Source: Agrobacterium tumefaciens (GTDB lineage Bacteria > Pseudomonadota > Alphaproteobacteria > Rhizobiales > Rhizobiaceae). Taken from it: a stretch of 64,000 nt of DNA. Shown here in pieces: positions 16,780 through 25,665 of this stretch (positions are counted from its first letter, which is position 1; each line of letters begins with the position of its first letter). Location: NCBI RefSeq assembly GCF_005221385.1, contig NZ_CP039904.1:124001-188000 (forward strand), in the 5' to 3' direction. The translations under genes were made by a program, and so were the position numbers. The notes below the pieces were generated by a model. The model was given only the letters and a program-made list of their open reading frames with translations, was not told where the DNA came from and ran no database searches.

Positions 16780-18138
16780 TCAAGCCGCGGCGTCTTTTTG
16801 CGGACGGAAGCGGTTTTCCATGTCTTGACGCAGCTTCACCACATCAAGGTCATTGATGAGCTCCACATCGTCGAAACTGACGATCTGGTCCTTCTTGATG
16901 GCGCGCTTCAGCTTGACATTGTGGGCAAGGCCAATCGGCAGCGCCTTGATATCAAGGCTGCGGGTGGCGGGAATGGCGTTGGCCCAGACCGCGTAACCGC
17001 CCTCACCGTCCAGCATTTCGCCCGGCTGCATGTCCTTCTTTGCCGTGGCGACGGCATCACCGCGGAACTCCTTGGAGCAACCGGTGGCCTCGTTGCGCAG
17101 GACGGCGGAAAGCACGCTGATCGATGTTTCAAGGCCGATGATGTGGAACGGACGCCACATGGAGGCGTACCAGCCCGACGGATCGGTCAGCAGGCCATAT
17201 TGCTTGAAGCAGGCGCGGGCATATTCATTATGCGCCTTGAAGGTGACGAAAACGCCGTAGCGGATGTTGTTGAACACCTCGCGCCCATCCGGCTCCTGGC
17301 TTGCGGCAATATCGACCAGACCGGAGCGCGCCATGCGGCCGCCATCGGCAGCGGGGCGGAAGACGCGGGCCAGATCGTGCAGGCCGGCCGGCGGGAAGGC
17401 CAGACCGTCATCCGGGCAATCCAGTCCCGTACCGTTGGCGACGGCCGCCATTTCGATGGCCGCCTTGGTGCCGTCGGTGAAGGAATTGTACATTTTCGGA
17501 TTGAAGTCGCCCTTGGCCACTTCCTCGTCGGTCCAGCCGAAATAACCCCAGACCGTGTCCGGCGTCGAATAACGGTAACGCGGCTCGAAATTCATGCCCT
17601 TGCCGGCGGAGACGACCTCGAAACCGGTGGCGCGCGCCCAGTCAACCAGCTCGCAGATCAGCGCCGGCTGGTCGCCGTAAGCCATCGAATAGATCAGGCC
17701 CTTGGCGCGGGCCTTTTCGGCAAGGATCGGCCCGACCATGACGTCGGCTTCGACATTGACCATGACGACATGTTTGTTGTGCTCAATGGCGCCCAGTGCA
17801 TGGCGCGCACCGGCCAGCGGATGGCCGGTGGCCTCGATGACACATTCGATTTCGCCGCAGGCGAAAAGCTCGTTCACATCATCGGTCACATAGGTCTTGC
17901 CGCTTTTCAGCGCATCGGCGCAGCTCGTCGCGTCATAACGCTCCTTCGGCCAGCCGACGCGGTCAAACGATTCCCTCGCCTTGCCGACATTGAGGTCTGC
18001 GACGGCGACCATGTGGAAACCGGCGATGCGCTGCGCCTGCGCCAGCACCATGGAGCCGAACTTGCCGGCGCCGATGAGACCGACCCTGACAGGTTTGCCA
18101 CCGGCTGCACGCGCTGACAGAAGAGAATAGAGATTCAT
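16780..18138 (-). CDS. Homoserine-dehydrogenase-like NAD(P)-binding protein with C-terminal SAF domain (COG4091 type)
   Basis: 452 residues. A Rossmann motif VRVGLIGAGKFGSMVLAQA occurs near residue 20, a large central domain follows, and a SAF-type domain ends the protein (about 370-440, including IKKDQIVSFDDVELI). This is the family labelled predicted homoserine dehydrogenase, whose members are often found with sugar-acid catabolic genes rather than with threonine synthesis. The ATG at 18138 has GAAGGA upstream. The longer open frame (to 18249) has no support. It is the first gene of the TRAP operon. The reaction is unknown, probably oxidation of the imported or activated substrate. Confidence 0.82.
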   Translation of the reverse strand: MNLYSLLSARAAGGKPVRVGLIGAGKFGSMVLAQAQRIAGFHMVAVADLNVGKARESFDRVGWPKERYDATSCADALKSGKTYVTDDVNELFACGEIECVIEATGHPLAGARHALGAIEHNKHVVMVNVEADVMVGPILAEKARAKGLIYSMAYGDQPALICELVDWARATGFEVVSAGKGMNFEPRYRYSTPDTVWGYFGWTDEEVAKGDFNPKMYNSFTDGTKAAIEMAAVANGTGLDCPDDGLAFPPAGLHDLARVFRPAADGGRMARSGLVDIAASQEPDGREVFNNIRYGVFVTFKAHNEYARACFKQYGLLTDPSGWYASMWRPFHIIGLETSISVLSAVLRNEATGCSKEFRGDAVATAKKDMQPGEMLDGEGGYAVWANAIPATRSLDIKALPIGLAHNVKLKRAIKKDQIVSFDDVELINDLDVVKLRQDMENRFRPQKDAAA

Positions 18139-18400
18139 GTTTTGACATCCTTCGCTGGGGAAATTGCTGGCAAGAGTGTCCAGTCTGCCCGGCGAAGGCC
18201 ATGCGATACCGAGGCTACGAAGGCGTGACCCTCGCGGCAGCGACAACATGACGTTTCTGCGTTCCTCCCGGATCCCGGCACGCCTTTGCGCCGGCTCTCG
18301 CGGTCGCCTCCCAAAGCAACCTTGGGAACAGAGTAGGAGCGTTCAAATATTAGTTCTATTTAGAAAATCAGATTTTTTGTTTAGTTTATCTAACAAGTCA
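18139..18400. promoter_or_regulatory. AT-rich control region of the TRAP operon
   Basis: Between the end of the LacI gene and the operon start, positions about 18345-18395 form a sharp AT-rich island in otherwise GC-rich DNA (for example TTAGTTCTATTTAG and TTTGTTTAGTTTATCTAAC). It probably contains the operon promoter and the operator of the adjacent LacI regulator. I could not fix a single palindromic operator or an unambiguous -35/-10 pair. Confidence 0.4.
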
Positions 18401-19453
18401 TCAGGCCGATTTACGCAGCATCAGATCGGCGCTGAGCAGGATGCGTTCCCGCATCCGGGTGGCGGCATCATCCGCCTCTTCGTTCAGCTTCTGCAACAGA
18501 AGCTCGATCGACAGCCTGCCGATCTCGTTATAATTCTGCGCCACCGTGGTAATCGGCGGGCAGGCATAACGCGACAACGGATGATCGTCATGACCGGCAA
18601 CCCTGAGATCGTAATCCGCGCCGTGACCAACCTTGATGCCCTTCTGGAAAGCGGCGGCGATGACGCCGAAGGCAATACGGTCATTGGCGCATAAAATGGT
18701 GCGGGATGGCAAATGCCCTGCCCCATCCAGCAGCCGGCTCGCTTCATCAAAAGCGAAACGCTCGAAATCCCAGGTGACGATGCCGGGCACATCGATCACA
18801 TGCGGTTCGAAACCAAGACGCTGCATCGCCTCCTCATAGGCCGTGCGGCGTGTCGCGGCATTGGTGTTGACCTGCGGCATGTCGAAGAAACAGGGCGGCT
18901 CGCCCGAACGGCAGAGATAATCCACCATCAGCCCGACGCTCTGGCGATTGTCGGTGCCGACAAAGGCCGAGGTCTCATCCAGCGGCGAATCGACATAAAC
19001 GATGGGAATGCTGGCCGCGAGTTGCTCCAGCGTCGCGCGATGGGATTTGACGCCAAGCGGGGCGATGATCGCACCGGCGACATTCATCGACTTGAAGGTG
19101 CGGATGGCCCGGTCTTCGATTTCCGCCTTGCCATCCGAAGACAGCACGAAGGCAAGGAACCCAGCCTCATTGGCGATGAGTTCGATACGGCTCGTTAGCG
19201 CCATATAAAACGGGTCGGTGGAGTTCGGAATGATGATGCCGATGATATTGGAGCGGCGGCGGTTGAGGTTGACGGCGAAGATATTGGGCCTGAATCCCGA
19301 TTTCTTCAGCGCATCCTCGATGGTGTCCCGCGTCTTCTTGCGAACCGAGGCCGGATCATTGAAGTATTTCGAAACGGTCGGGCGGGAAAGGCCGACGAAT
19401 TCCGAAAATTCTTCCATCGTCCTGATAGATTTGGCCAAAGTGCTTGCCCCCAT
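18401..19453 (-). CDS. LacI family transcriptional regulator
   Basis: 350 residues. The LacI helix-turn-helix is near residues 12-35 (FSEFVGLSRPTVSKYFND), followed by the hinge and the periplasmic-binding-protein-like sensor (NIIGIIIPNSTDPFY onward; GHDDHPLSRY and TTVAQNYNEIGRLS are typical). It lies upstream of and in the same direction as the TRAP operon, with 262 bp between, so it is the likely repressor of that operon and perhaps of itself. The sensor domain implies a sugar or sugar-acid effector. Confidence 0.9.
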   Translation of the reverse strand: MGASTLAKSIRTMEEFSEFVGLSRPTVSKYFNDPASVRKKTRDTIEDALKKSGFRPNIFAVNLNRRRSNIIGIIIPNSTDPFYMALTSRIELIANEAGFLAFVLSSDGKAEIEDRAIRTFKSMNVAGAIIAPLGVKSHRATLEQLAASIPIVYVDSPLDETSAFVGTDNRQSVGLMVDYLCRSGEPPCFFDMPQVNTNAATRRTAYEEAMQRLGFEPHVIDVPGIVTWDFERFAFDEASRLLDGAGHLPSRTILCANDRIAFGVIAAAFQKGIKVGHGADYDLRVAGHDDHPLSRYACPPITTVAQNYNEIGRLSIELLLQKLNEEADDAATRMRERILLSADLMLRKSA

Positions 19454-19533
19454 GAAATATTACATGTGGTACTTTATATCGACCGGCCTTCGCACGAAAA
19501 GCCGGTCGACTGCGGTTATCAACCACCAAACGA

Positions 19534-20544
19534 TCATTCGGCTGCAAATTGCACTTTCATCGTGGCCGGATCGGATGGTTTCTTCGTAAAGAACGGCAGC
19601 ATCTCCGAAAGCGGCAACCGGTGCGAGACGAGCCGCGCCATGACATCGCCATCCGTTTCCAGAATGGCGAGCGCCTGCGGGATGTTACGGTTCAGCGAAT
19701 GCGAGCCGACAAGCTTCAGCTGCCGCCGGAAGATTTCGAAAGGCGCCACCGAAATGCGGGCATCCGGCGCGCAGACGCCGAAAAACAGCGCGGTGCCGCC
19801 ATCCGCAACCAGCGGGATCATCGCTTCCGCAACGGGGGCAATACCCGTCGCATCGGCCACAAGATCAAAAGACTTCTGCTGCCGCAGGAGCGCTTGCGAG
19901 CCGGAAACCGCCACCTTGAGCCCGAGATTTTCGGCAAAGGCCAGTCTGCTTTCATTGATATCGGCCATCGTTACCGTGGCAATGCCGCGTGCTTTCAGCG
20001 ACAGGGCCAGCAGCAGGCCGATGGGACCGGCACCAAACACAAGCGCACTCTCCGGCACCACGCCACTCTCACCAATGCCAGCGCTCTGCATGCCGTTGAC
20101 GACGCAGGCGAGCGGTTCGGCCAGCGCTGCGACATGATAGGGCATGGAACCGATGCCGTGCAGGTGATCCGCACGCACCACGCTGAATTCCGCAAAGCCG
20201 CCATTATGGGAAACGCCATAGGCCTTCAGCGTGCTGCAAAGGTTGGTCAGCCCCTTCCTGCAGCTGACGCAGGTGCCGCAGGGCAGATTGGGATCGACGG
20301 CCACCCGGTCACCGGCCTTGATATCAGTGACATCGGAAGCCACGGCCGCAACTTCACCGGCATATTCATGGCCGGGAATGACGGGAAACGCACCGTCACC
20401 ATAACGCGCATGCAGCACGTCTATATCGGTGTGGCAAAGCCCCGAAGCCTTGACCCGCACAAGCGCGTGGCCCGGCGGCAGATCGGCGACGGGGAGTTCC
20501 GCCAGCACGGCGCGTCCCTTCTCGACGAATTGAATGGCATGCAT
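19534..20544 (-). CDS. Zinc-dependent polyol dehydrogenase (likely D-altritol 5-dehydrogenase)
   Basis: A medium-chain dehydrogenase of about 336 residues. Catalytic zinc ligands C37 and H59-E60 are in GLCHTD and GHEYAGE. Structural zinc cysteines (CGTCVSCRKGLTNLC) and the NAD-binding FGAGPIGLL follow. I place the start at the ATG at 20544, because GGAG precedes it by 6 nt. The alternative ATG two codons earlier is too close to that site. In published work on A. tumefaciens C58 a PF00107 enzyme from such a cluster oxidises D-altritol to D-tagatose. The company here (SDR, PfkB kinase, PF08013 protein, CUT1 importer) matches, which is the basis for the specific call. Confidence 0.82.
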   Translation of the reverse strand: MHAIQFVEKGRAVLAELPVADLPPGHALVRVKASGLCHTDIDVLHARYGDGAFPVIPGHEYAGEVAAVASDVTDIKAGDRVAVDPNLPCGTCVSCRKGLTNLCSTLKAYGVSHNGGFAEFSVVRADHLHGIGSMPYHVAALAEPLACVVNGMQSAGIGESGVVPESALVFGAGPIGLLLALSLKARGIATVTMADINESRLAFAENLGLKVAVSGSQALLRQQKSFDLVADATGIAPVAEAMIPLVADGGTALFFGVCAPDARISVAPFEIFRRQLKLVGSHSLNRNIPQALAILETDGDVMARLVSHRLPLSEMLPFFTKKPSDPATMKVQFAAE

Positions 20545-20560
20545 GGTCATCTCCGGCTTT

Positions 20561-21334
20561 TCAGCTCATCCAGTTGCCGCCATCGACATTATATGTCTGG
20601 GCGAGAATATAGTCGCTGTCGGCGGAGGCGAGGAAAACCGCCAACCCTTTGATGTCATCAGGCGTCGCGAAACGGCCGATCGGCACGGATTTGGCCACCG
20701 CCGCCTTCTTCTCACCCGGCTTCAGGCCTTCCCATTTGGCGAATTCCGCATCGACCACTTCCCAATGCTCGCCATCCACCACACCGGGCGCAATGGCGTT
20801 GACATTGATGCCGTGTTTAACGAGCGCCAGCGCCGCCGATTGCGTGGCGGAAATGATCGCCGCCTTGGAGGCGCAATAAAGCGTGACGAGCGCCTCGCCG
20901 CGCCGTCCGGCCTGGCTCGCCATATTGATGATCTTGCCGCCGCGCGCACGGGCGATCATCACATTGGAGACGGCCTTCATCATGAACAGCGGCCCCTTGA
21001 GATTGATGTCGAACACCCGCTCATAGCTCTCTTTGGTAATGCCGTTGATCGGCGCCATGTCGAAGATCGCGGCATTGTTGACGAGAATATCGATACCGCC
21101 GAACTCTTCATCCACCGCCTTCACCACGGCGTCGATCTCGGAAAGATCGGTCACATCCAGCTTCACGGCCTTGGCGGCAGGGCCGATGGCGGCGGCGGCG
21201 GAAGCCGTCGCGCGGGCAATATCGATATCGGCGATAATCACCTTCGCGCCTTCATCGGCAAAAGCCTGCGCGAAACCAAGGCCGATACCGCGGGCGGCGC
21301 CGGTGATCAGCGCGACCTTGTTCTTCAATCTCAT
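20561..21334 (-). CDS. smoS: SDR polyol dehydrogenase, SmoS-like (sorbitol/galactitol dehydrogenase)
   Basis: 257 residues. NAD-binding TGAARGIGLG (11-20), NNAA, and the catalytic set S140, Y153 and K157 (YCASK) are intact. The run GKIINMASQAGRRGEALV and the C-terminal YNVDGGNWMS match Rhodobacter SmoS as I remember it. SmoS-type enzymes oxidise sorbitol to fructose and galactitol to D-tagatose. Here the second is more likely given the tagatose-type kinase and the PF08013 protein nearby. GGAG precedes the ATG. The zinc dehydrogenase gene follows 16 bp downstream in the same direction. Confidence 0.88.
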   Translation of the reverse strand: MRLKNKVALITGAARGIGLGFAQAFADEGAKVIIADIDIARATASAAAAIGPAAKAVKLDVTDLSEIDAVVKAVDEEFGGIDILVNNAAIFDMAPINGITKESYERVFDINLKGPLFMMKAVSNVMIARARGGKIINMASQAGRRGEALVTLYCASKAAIISATQSAALALVKHGINVNAIAPGVVDGEHWEVVDAEFAKWEGLKPGEKKAAVAKSVPIGRFATPDDIKGLAVFLASADSDYILAQTYNVDGGNWMS

Positions 21335-21405
21335 GTCGATCTCCGTGATGCATGGCGGGGAATCTGGCCATGCCCGTTTGTTGTTAGATGCTTTTCCTCA
21401 CTCGC

Positions 21406-21519
21406 CTCATTCCTGTGCTTGTCACAGAAATCCAGCCGACGCGCGTCTGCGCGGCGAGAGAGTCCTTCCAGCCCAAAGACTTGGGCTGACTGGATTCCTG
21501 TGACAGGCACAGGAATGAG
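21406..21519. repeat. Intergenic inverted repeat, family A (copy 1)
   Basis: The outer arms CTCATTCCTGTGCTTGTCAC and GTGACAGGCACAGGAATGAG are near-perfect complements. Inner arms AGTCCTTCCAGCCCAAAGAC and TTGGGCTGACTGGATT add a second fold. A second copy in the same order is at 56868-56982. It lies between the binding-protein gene and the dehydrogenase genes of the polyol locus. Confidence 0.75.
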
Positions 21520-21597
21520 GGAAGAACTGGCCCTTAATCCCCACCCATGCCGCCCGCCGCCAAAGTGACGAACGGGCGGCACGCCGGGAGGACGCGG

Positions 21598-22911
21598 CTA
21601 CTTGATGTAGCCCGCGCGGGTCATGTCACGCTCGACCTGCTTCTGCGCGCCTTCGAGCGCCGCATCGACGGTCTGCTGGCCGGAAAGGGCGGCCGCGATC
21701 TGCTGGCCGACAACCGTACCGATGGACTGGAATTCCGGTATGGCCACGAACTGCACACCGGTATAGGGCACCGGATCCTTGGTCGGCTTGGACGGATCGG
21801 CAGACATGATCGCCTTCAGCACGGTATCCGCAAAGGGTGCGGCCTTCTTGTATTCCGGCAGCTCGTAGGTGGATTTGCGCGTGCCCGGCGGCACGGCCAC
21901 CCAGCCTTCGCTTTCACCAACCGTCTTCACATAGGACTTCGAGGTCGCCCATTTGACGAAGGACTTGGCGGTTTCAAGCTTCTTCGTGCTGTTGGGAATG
22001 GCAAGGTTCCACGACCACGACCAGCTCGAACCGTTAGGCGTTACCTCGACCGGAGCACGGGTAAACGCGGTCTTGTCGGCAACCTGGCTCTGCTTGGGGT
22101 CATAAACGCGGCCCGCCGCCGAGGTGGCGTCGATCCACATGGCGCAACGGCCGGATGAAAACAGCGTCTGGTTTTCGTTGAAGCCGTTGGCGGCCGCACC
22201 GGGCGGGCCGTAAGAGGTCATCAGCGCCACATAATCCGCAATCGCCTTTTTCCACGGCTCGCTCGTCAGCTGCGGTTTCCAGTCCATGTCGAACCAGCGG
22301 CCGCCATAGGTGTTGATCATGGTGCCGAGGAAGGCCATGTTTTCGCCCCAGCCCGGCTTGCCGCGCAGGCATATGCCATATTGCTGTTTCGACTTGTCGG
22401 TCAGCTTGGCAGCGAAATCCTTGATCTGGTCGTAGGTCGGATTATCAGGCATTTTCAGGCCGGCGGCGTCGAACAGGTCCTTGCGGTAAAGCGTGAACGA
22501 GCTTTCGGTGTAGAACGGCACGGCGTAAAGCTTGCCATCCACCGTCAGGCCCTTTTTGATCGGGTCGAGCAGATCGGCGTAATCGTAATCGTCGCCGAGA
22601 TCGTCGACCGGCGCCAGCCAGCCCTGCTTGCCCCAGATCGGCGCTTCGTAACCGCCGATGGTCATGATGTCGAACTGGCCGCCATTGGTGGCGATATCGG
22701 TGGTGACGCGTTCGCGCAGAACATTCTCTTCCAGCACGATCCAGTTGATCTTGTTGCCTGTTTCCTTCTCCCAGGCGCTGGAAAGCTTCTGCATGATGAT
22801 CATGTCGCCATTATTCACGGTGGCGATGTTGATTTCTTCCGCCTGCGCCAGCCCGGCCAAAAGGCCCGCTCCCACCACAGACGACGACAGAATTCCAATG
22901 AATTTGCTCAT
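21598..22911 (-). CDS. smoE: Polyol ABC transporter substrate-binding protein (SmoE-like)
   Basis: 437 residues with a Sec signal (ILSSSVVGAGLLAGLAQA, cleaved before EEINIATVNN). The mature sequence has features of sorbitol/mannitol-type binders: WEKETGNKINWIVLEENVLRE, FDIMTIGGYEAPIWGKQGW and YGICLRGKPGWGENMA. The frame is open 29 codons upstream, but GGAGGAGCGG precedes the ATG at 22911. It is divergent from the kinase, epimerase and permease genes and co-directional with the two dehydrogenases. In the published Agrobacterium system the binding protein takes D-altritol and galactitol; that assignment is by context here. Confidence 0.88.
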   Translation of the reverse strand: MSKFIGILSSSVVGAGLLAGLAQAEEINIATVNNGDMIIMQKLSSAWEKETGNKINWIVLEENVLRERVTTDIATNGGQFDIMTIGGYEAPIWGKQGWLAPVDDLGDDYDYADLLDPIKKGLTVDGKLYAVPFYTESSFTLYRKDLFDAAGLKMPDNPTYDQIKDFAAKLTDKSKQQYGICLRGKPGWGENMAFLGTMINTYGGRWFDMDWKPQLTSEPWKKAIADYVALMTSYGPPGAAANGFNENQTLFSSGRCAMWIDATSAAGRVYDPKQSQVADKTAFTRAPVEVTPNGSSWSWSWNLAIPNSTKKLETAKSFVKWATSKSYVKTVGESEGWVAVPPGTRKSTYELPEYKKAAPFADTVLKAIMSADPSKPTKDPVPYTGVQFVAIPEFQSIGTVVGQQIAAALSGQQTVDAALEGAQKQVERDMTRAGYIK

Positions 22912-22966
22912 GAGACCCGCTCCTCCTTTACGGATGTCCACGCATAACAATACATGCGTAAATTTT

Positions 22967-22995
22967 TTATCTCGCAAAACCACACCGATTGTCAA
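22967..22995 (-). promoter_or_regulatory. Candidate promoter of the smoE-type operon
   Basis: On the minus strand TTGACA (22990-22995) is followed after 17 nt by AGATAA (22967-22972), about 55 bp upstream of the start. The -35 is perfect and the -10 weak. Confidence 0.45.
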
Positions 22996-23136
22996 CATCC
23001 AAAATAAATGATGGCGCCGCCATGCTGGCTCGAAATGTGTACAACACTTTGTTTATAAAAACATATCTTCACAATCATTTATTATTTCACGTATTTCCCT
23101 TGCTGCATTGCAGCAGATTTTTCATCAATTAATATC

Positions 23137-23166
23137 TTGACGCGTGTAAACTTTAATTGATATTCG
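23137..23166 (+). promoter_or_regulatory. Candidate promoter of the kinase/epimerase/permease operon
   Basis: TTGACG (23137-23142), an 18-nt spacer and TATTCG (23161-23166) precede the kinase start by 65 bp. An 8-bp inverted repeat TCAATTAA (23126-23133) and TTAATTGA (23153-23160) brackets the -35 box and spacer and could be an operator. The whole divergent gap (22912-23230) is AT-rich and otherwise gene-free. Confidence 0.45.
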
Positions 23167-23230
23167 AAAAATCAACAGACCGAAATGCACCTGCCCGGCA
23201 GGACGAGAGCACACGCTTATGGAGGAAACG

Positions 23231-24220
23231 ATGAGGCAGGCATCTGCACTGGCGCCGCAGACCCAGGGCCCGACCATCACGGCCGGGGAAATCCTCGTGG
23301 AGATCATGGCGACGACGGTGGGAAATGGCTTTCTTGAGCCGCAGACGTTGATCGGCCCTTTCCCGAGCGGCGCACCCGCCATCTTCATCGATCAGGTGGC
23401 GCGCTGCGGCGGAACCGCCGGCATCATCGCGGCAGTCGGTGACGATGATTTCGGCCGCCTCAATGTCGAAAGGCTGCGCCGTGACGGCGTCGACGTCTCG
23501 GCCATCGCCACTATTCCAGATCGCCCGACCGGCAGCGCCTTCGTGCGCTACCGCGAGAACGGCGCGCGCGACTTCGTTTTCAACATCGCCCATTCAGCGG
23601 CCAGTGAAACGCAAATGACCGATGAAGCGCAGGCGCTCATCGAAAAAGCCGGCCATGTGCACGTCATGGGGTCGGCCTTCGCGATAGCCGGCATTGGCGA
23701 AATCATTCTCGAAGCCATCAAGAGCGTCAAGGCACGCGGCGGCTCGGTCTCCTTCGATCCGAACATCCGCAAGGAACTGGCGCAGGGTGATGCCGGCCGC
23801 AGGCTGATCGACGATCTGCTTGCCGTCACCGATCTCCTGCTGCCGTCAGGCGAGGAACTTCAGGCGGCCTCCGGTCTGGACGATGAGGATGCTGCGATAG
23901 AGAAGCTGCTCGTCTCCGGTGTCGGTGAAATCGTGCTGAAACGCGGCGCGAAGGGCGCAAGCCATTTCAGCCGCGCCCATGGGCGCATCGACGCCCCCGG
24001 CCTGAAGGTCACGGAAATCGACCCGACCGGTGCCGGCGACTGTTTCGGCGCAACCTACCTCACCTGCCGCCGCCTCGGCATGCACCCCGGACAGGCGCTC
24101 GCTTATGCCAATGCATCGGGCGCCCACAACGTCATCAGGCGCGGCCCGATGGAGGGCGCCGCCAGCCTTGCCGAACTCGACGCCTTCATCGCCGCGCAAT
24201 TGTCGGAGGAAGTCCCATGA
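23231..24220 (+). CDS. PfkB family sugar kinase (likely D-tagatose 6-kinase)
   Basis: 329 residues of the ribokinase/PfkB family. The N-terminal GGTAG-type motif and the C-terminal anion-hole motif [14 protein letters not shown], with its catalytic Asp, are present. The ATG at 23231 is preceded by GGAGGAAACG. The ATG at 23219 lies 2 bp before that site and is rejected. Its stop overlaps the start of the PF08013 gene. In the published A. tumefaciens D-altritol/galactitol route a PF00294 kinase converts D-tagatose to tagatose 6-phosphate. Neighbours on both sides support the same role here. Confidence 0.86.
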   Translation: MRQASALAPQTQGPTITAGEILVEIMATTVGNGFLEPQTLIGPFPSGAPAIFIDQVARCGGTAGIIAAVGDDDFGRLNVERLRRDGVDVSAIATIPDRPTGSAFVRYRENGARDFVFNIAHSAASETQMTDEAQALIEKAGHVHVMGSAFAIAGIGEIILEAIKSVKARGGSVSFDPNIRKELAQGDAGRRLIDDLLAVTDLLLPSGEELQAASGLDDEDAAIEKLLVSGVGEIVLKRGAKGASHFSRAHGRIDAPGLKVTEIDPTGAGDCFGATYLTCRRLGMHPGQALAYANASGAHNVIRRGPMEGAASLAELDAFIAAQLSEEVP

Positions 24221-25494
24221 CCGCCATTCTGGAAAATCTAGCCGCCGCGCGCCGCGCCGGTAAACCTGCGGGCATCACGTCTGTCTGTTCGGCCCACCCC
24301 GTTGTCCTGCGCGCCGCAATCCGCCGCGCCGCCGCCAGCAAGACAGCCGTGCTGATCGAGGCGACCTGCAATCAGGTCAATCATCTCGGCGGTTATACCG
24401 GCATGACGCCGCTGGATTTTGTTGCCTTCGTCAACAGCATCGCCTCCGAAGAAGGGCTGCCCGCCGAACTGCTGATCTTCGGCGGCGATCATCTCGGCCC
24501 CAACCCCTGGCGCCGGGAAAAGGCCGAGGACGCGCTGACAAAAGCCGCCGCCATGGTCGAAGCCTATGTTTCAGCTGGTTTTCGCAAGATCCACCTCGAT
24601 GCATCCATGGGCTGCGCCGGTGAACCGGTGGCTTTAGACGACGTAACGATTGCCAACCGCGCCGCGAAACTCGCAGCCGTCGCCGAAAAGGCCGCCACCG
24701 ATGCCGGCCTGCCCAAACCGCTCTACATTCTCGGCACCGAAGTGCCGGTGCCCGGTGGTGCAGACCATGTGCTCGACACGGTTGCGCCGACCGAACCACA
24801 GGCGGCGCGCAACACCATCGATCTGCACCGCGAAATATTCGCGCAGCACGGCCTTTCGCAAGCCTTCGAACGGGTCATCGCCTTCGTCGTACAGCCCGGC
24901 GTGGAATTCGGCAGCGACAATGTTGTCGCTTATGATCCGCAGGCAGCGCAGAGCCTCAGCGCCGTGCTGGACGGCGAACCGCAACTGGTCTTCGAAGCCC
25001 ATTCGACCGATTACCAGACGGAGACAGCACTTACCGCACTCGTGCATGACGGATATCCGATCCTCAAAGTTGGCCCCGGCCTCACCTTCGCTTACCGGGA
25101 AGCGCTTTACGCTCTTGATATGATCGCCTCCGAAATGGTCGGCACCTATGGCGACCGGCCGCTGGCGCGGACCATGGAAAAATTGATGTTAAGCGCACCG
25201 GGCGACTGGCAGGGCCATTACCATGGCGATGACATCACGCTCCGATTGCAGCGCCACTACAGCTACAGCGACCGCATCCGTTATTACTGGACGCGGCCGG
25301 AAGCGCTTGCAGCCGTTTCCGCCTTGCATAAGGCGCTGGATGGGAAGACAATTCCCGAAACCCTGCTGCGCCAGTATCTCGGTGAGTTGCCGCTCGCGGC
25401 GGTTGCGGGCAGGACGATGGAGGAGGTTCTGGTCGCGGCGGTGGATCAGGTGCTGGCGACCTACCATGCAGCGACGGGCGAAGCCCGCCACTAG
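24217..25494 (+). CDS. PF08013 protein (GatZ/KbaZ-like; likely D-tagatose-6-phosphate 4-epimerase)
   Basis: 425 residues of the GatZ/KbaZ family. In enterobacteria these proteins were long seen as non-catalytic partners of tagatose-bisphosphate aldolase. No GatY/KbaY aldolase is present here. The family core is visible: [63 protein letters not shown] and [10 protein letters not shown]. His and Glu residues in these runs are the likely metal ligands. Published work on A. tumefaciens C58 showed that a PF08013 member epimerises tagatose 6-phosphate to fructose 6-phosphate, which fits a pathway without an aldolase. Overlaps the kinase gene by 4 bp. Confidence 0.88.
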   Translation: MTAILENLAAARRAGKPAGITSVCSAHPVVLRAAIRRAAASKTAVLIEATCNQVNHLGGYTGMTPLDFVAFVNSIASEEGLPAELLIFGGDHLGPNPWRREKAEDALTKAAAMVEAYVSAGFRKIHLDASMGCAGEPVALDDVTIANRAAKLAAVAEKAATDAGLPKPLYILGTEVPVPGGADHVLDTVAPTEPQAARNTIDLHREIFAQHGLSQAFERVIAFVVQPGVEFGSDNVVAYDPQAAQSLSAVLDGEPQLVFEAHSTDYQTETALTALVHDGYPILKVGPGLTFAYREALYALDMIASEMVGTYGDRPLARTMEKLMLSAPGDWQGHYHGDDITLRLQRHYSYSDRIRYYWTRPEALAAVSALHKALDGKTIPETLLRQYLGELPLAAVAGRTMEEVLVAAVDQVLATYHAATGEARH

Positions 25495-25640
25495 AGCGGC
25501 TTTCCGTCCTTCCAGACGCACAAAGGACGCTCTAGCCCTTTTAATCTGCGCATCGTTACGCACGAAAATCGAATACGATTTTCTGCCCGATGCACCAAGA
25601 CAATCGTTAAATCCGGCTGCACCGGCGGGCAACGCCGCGG
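25495..25640. repeat. Intergenic palindromic element before the permease genes
   Basis: It starts right after the stop codon with a long hairpin: GTCCTT and AAGGAC pair inside the outer arms AGAGCG and CGCTCT. Further on, GAAAATCG-AATA-CGATTTTC forms a second palindrome. This combination is often seen between rhizobial genes. It separates the metabolic genes from the permease genes and could reduce read-through or stabilise the upstream mRNA. Confidence 0.5.
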
Positions 25641-25665
25641 CTATCGGTCAGGGAGGGGACTACCA

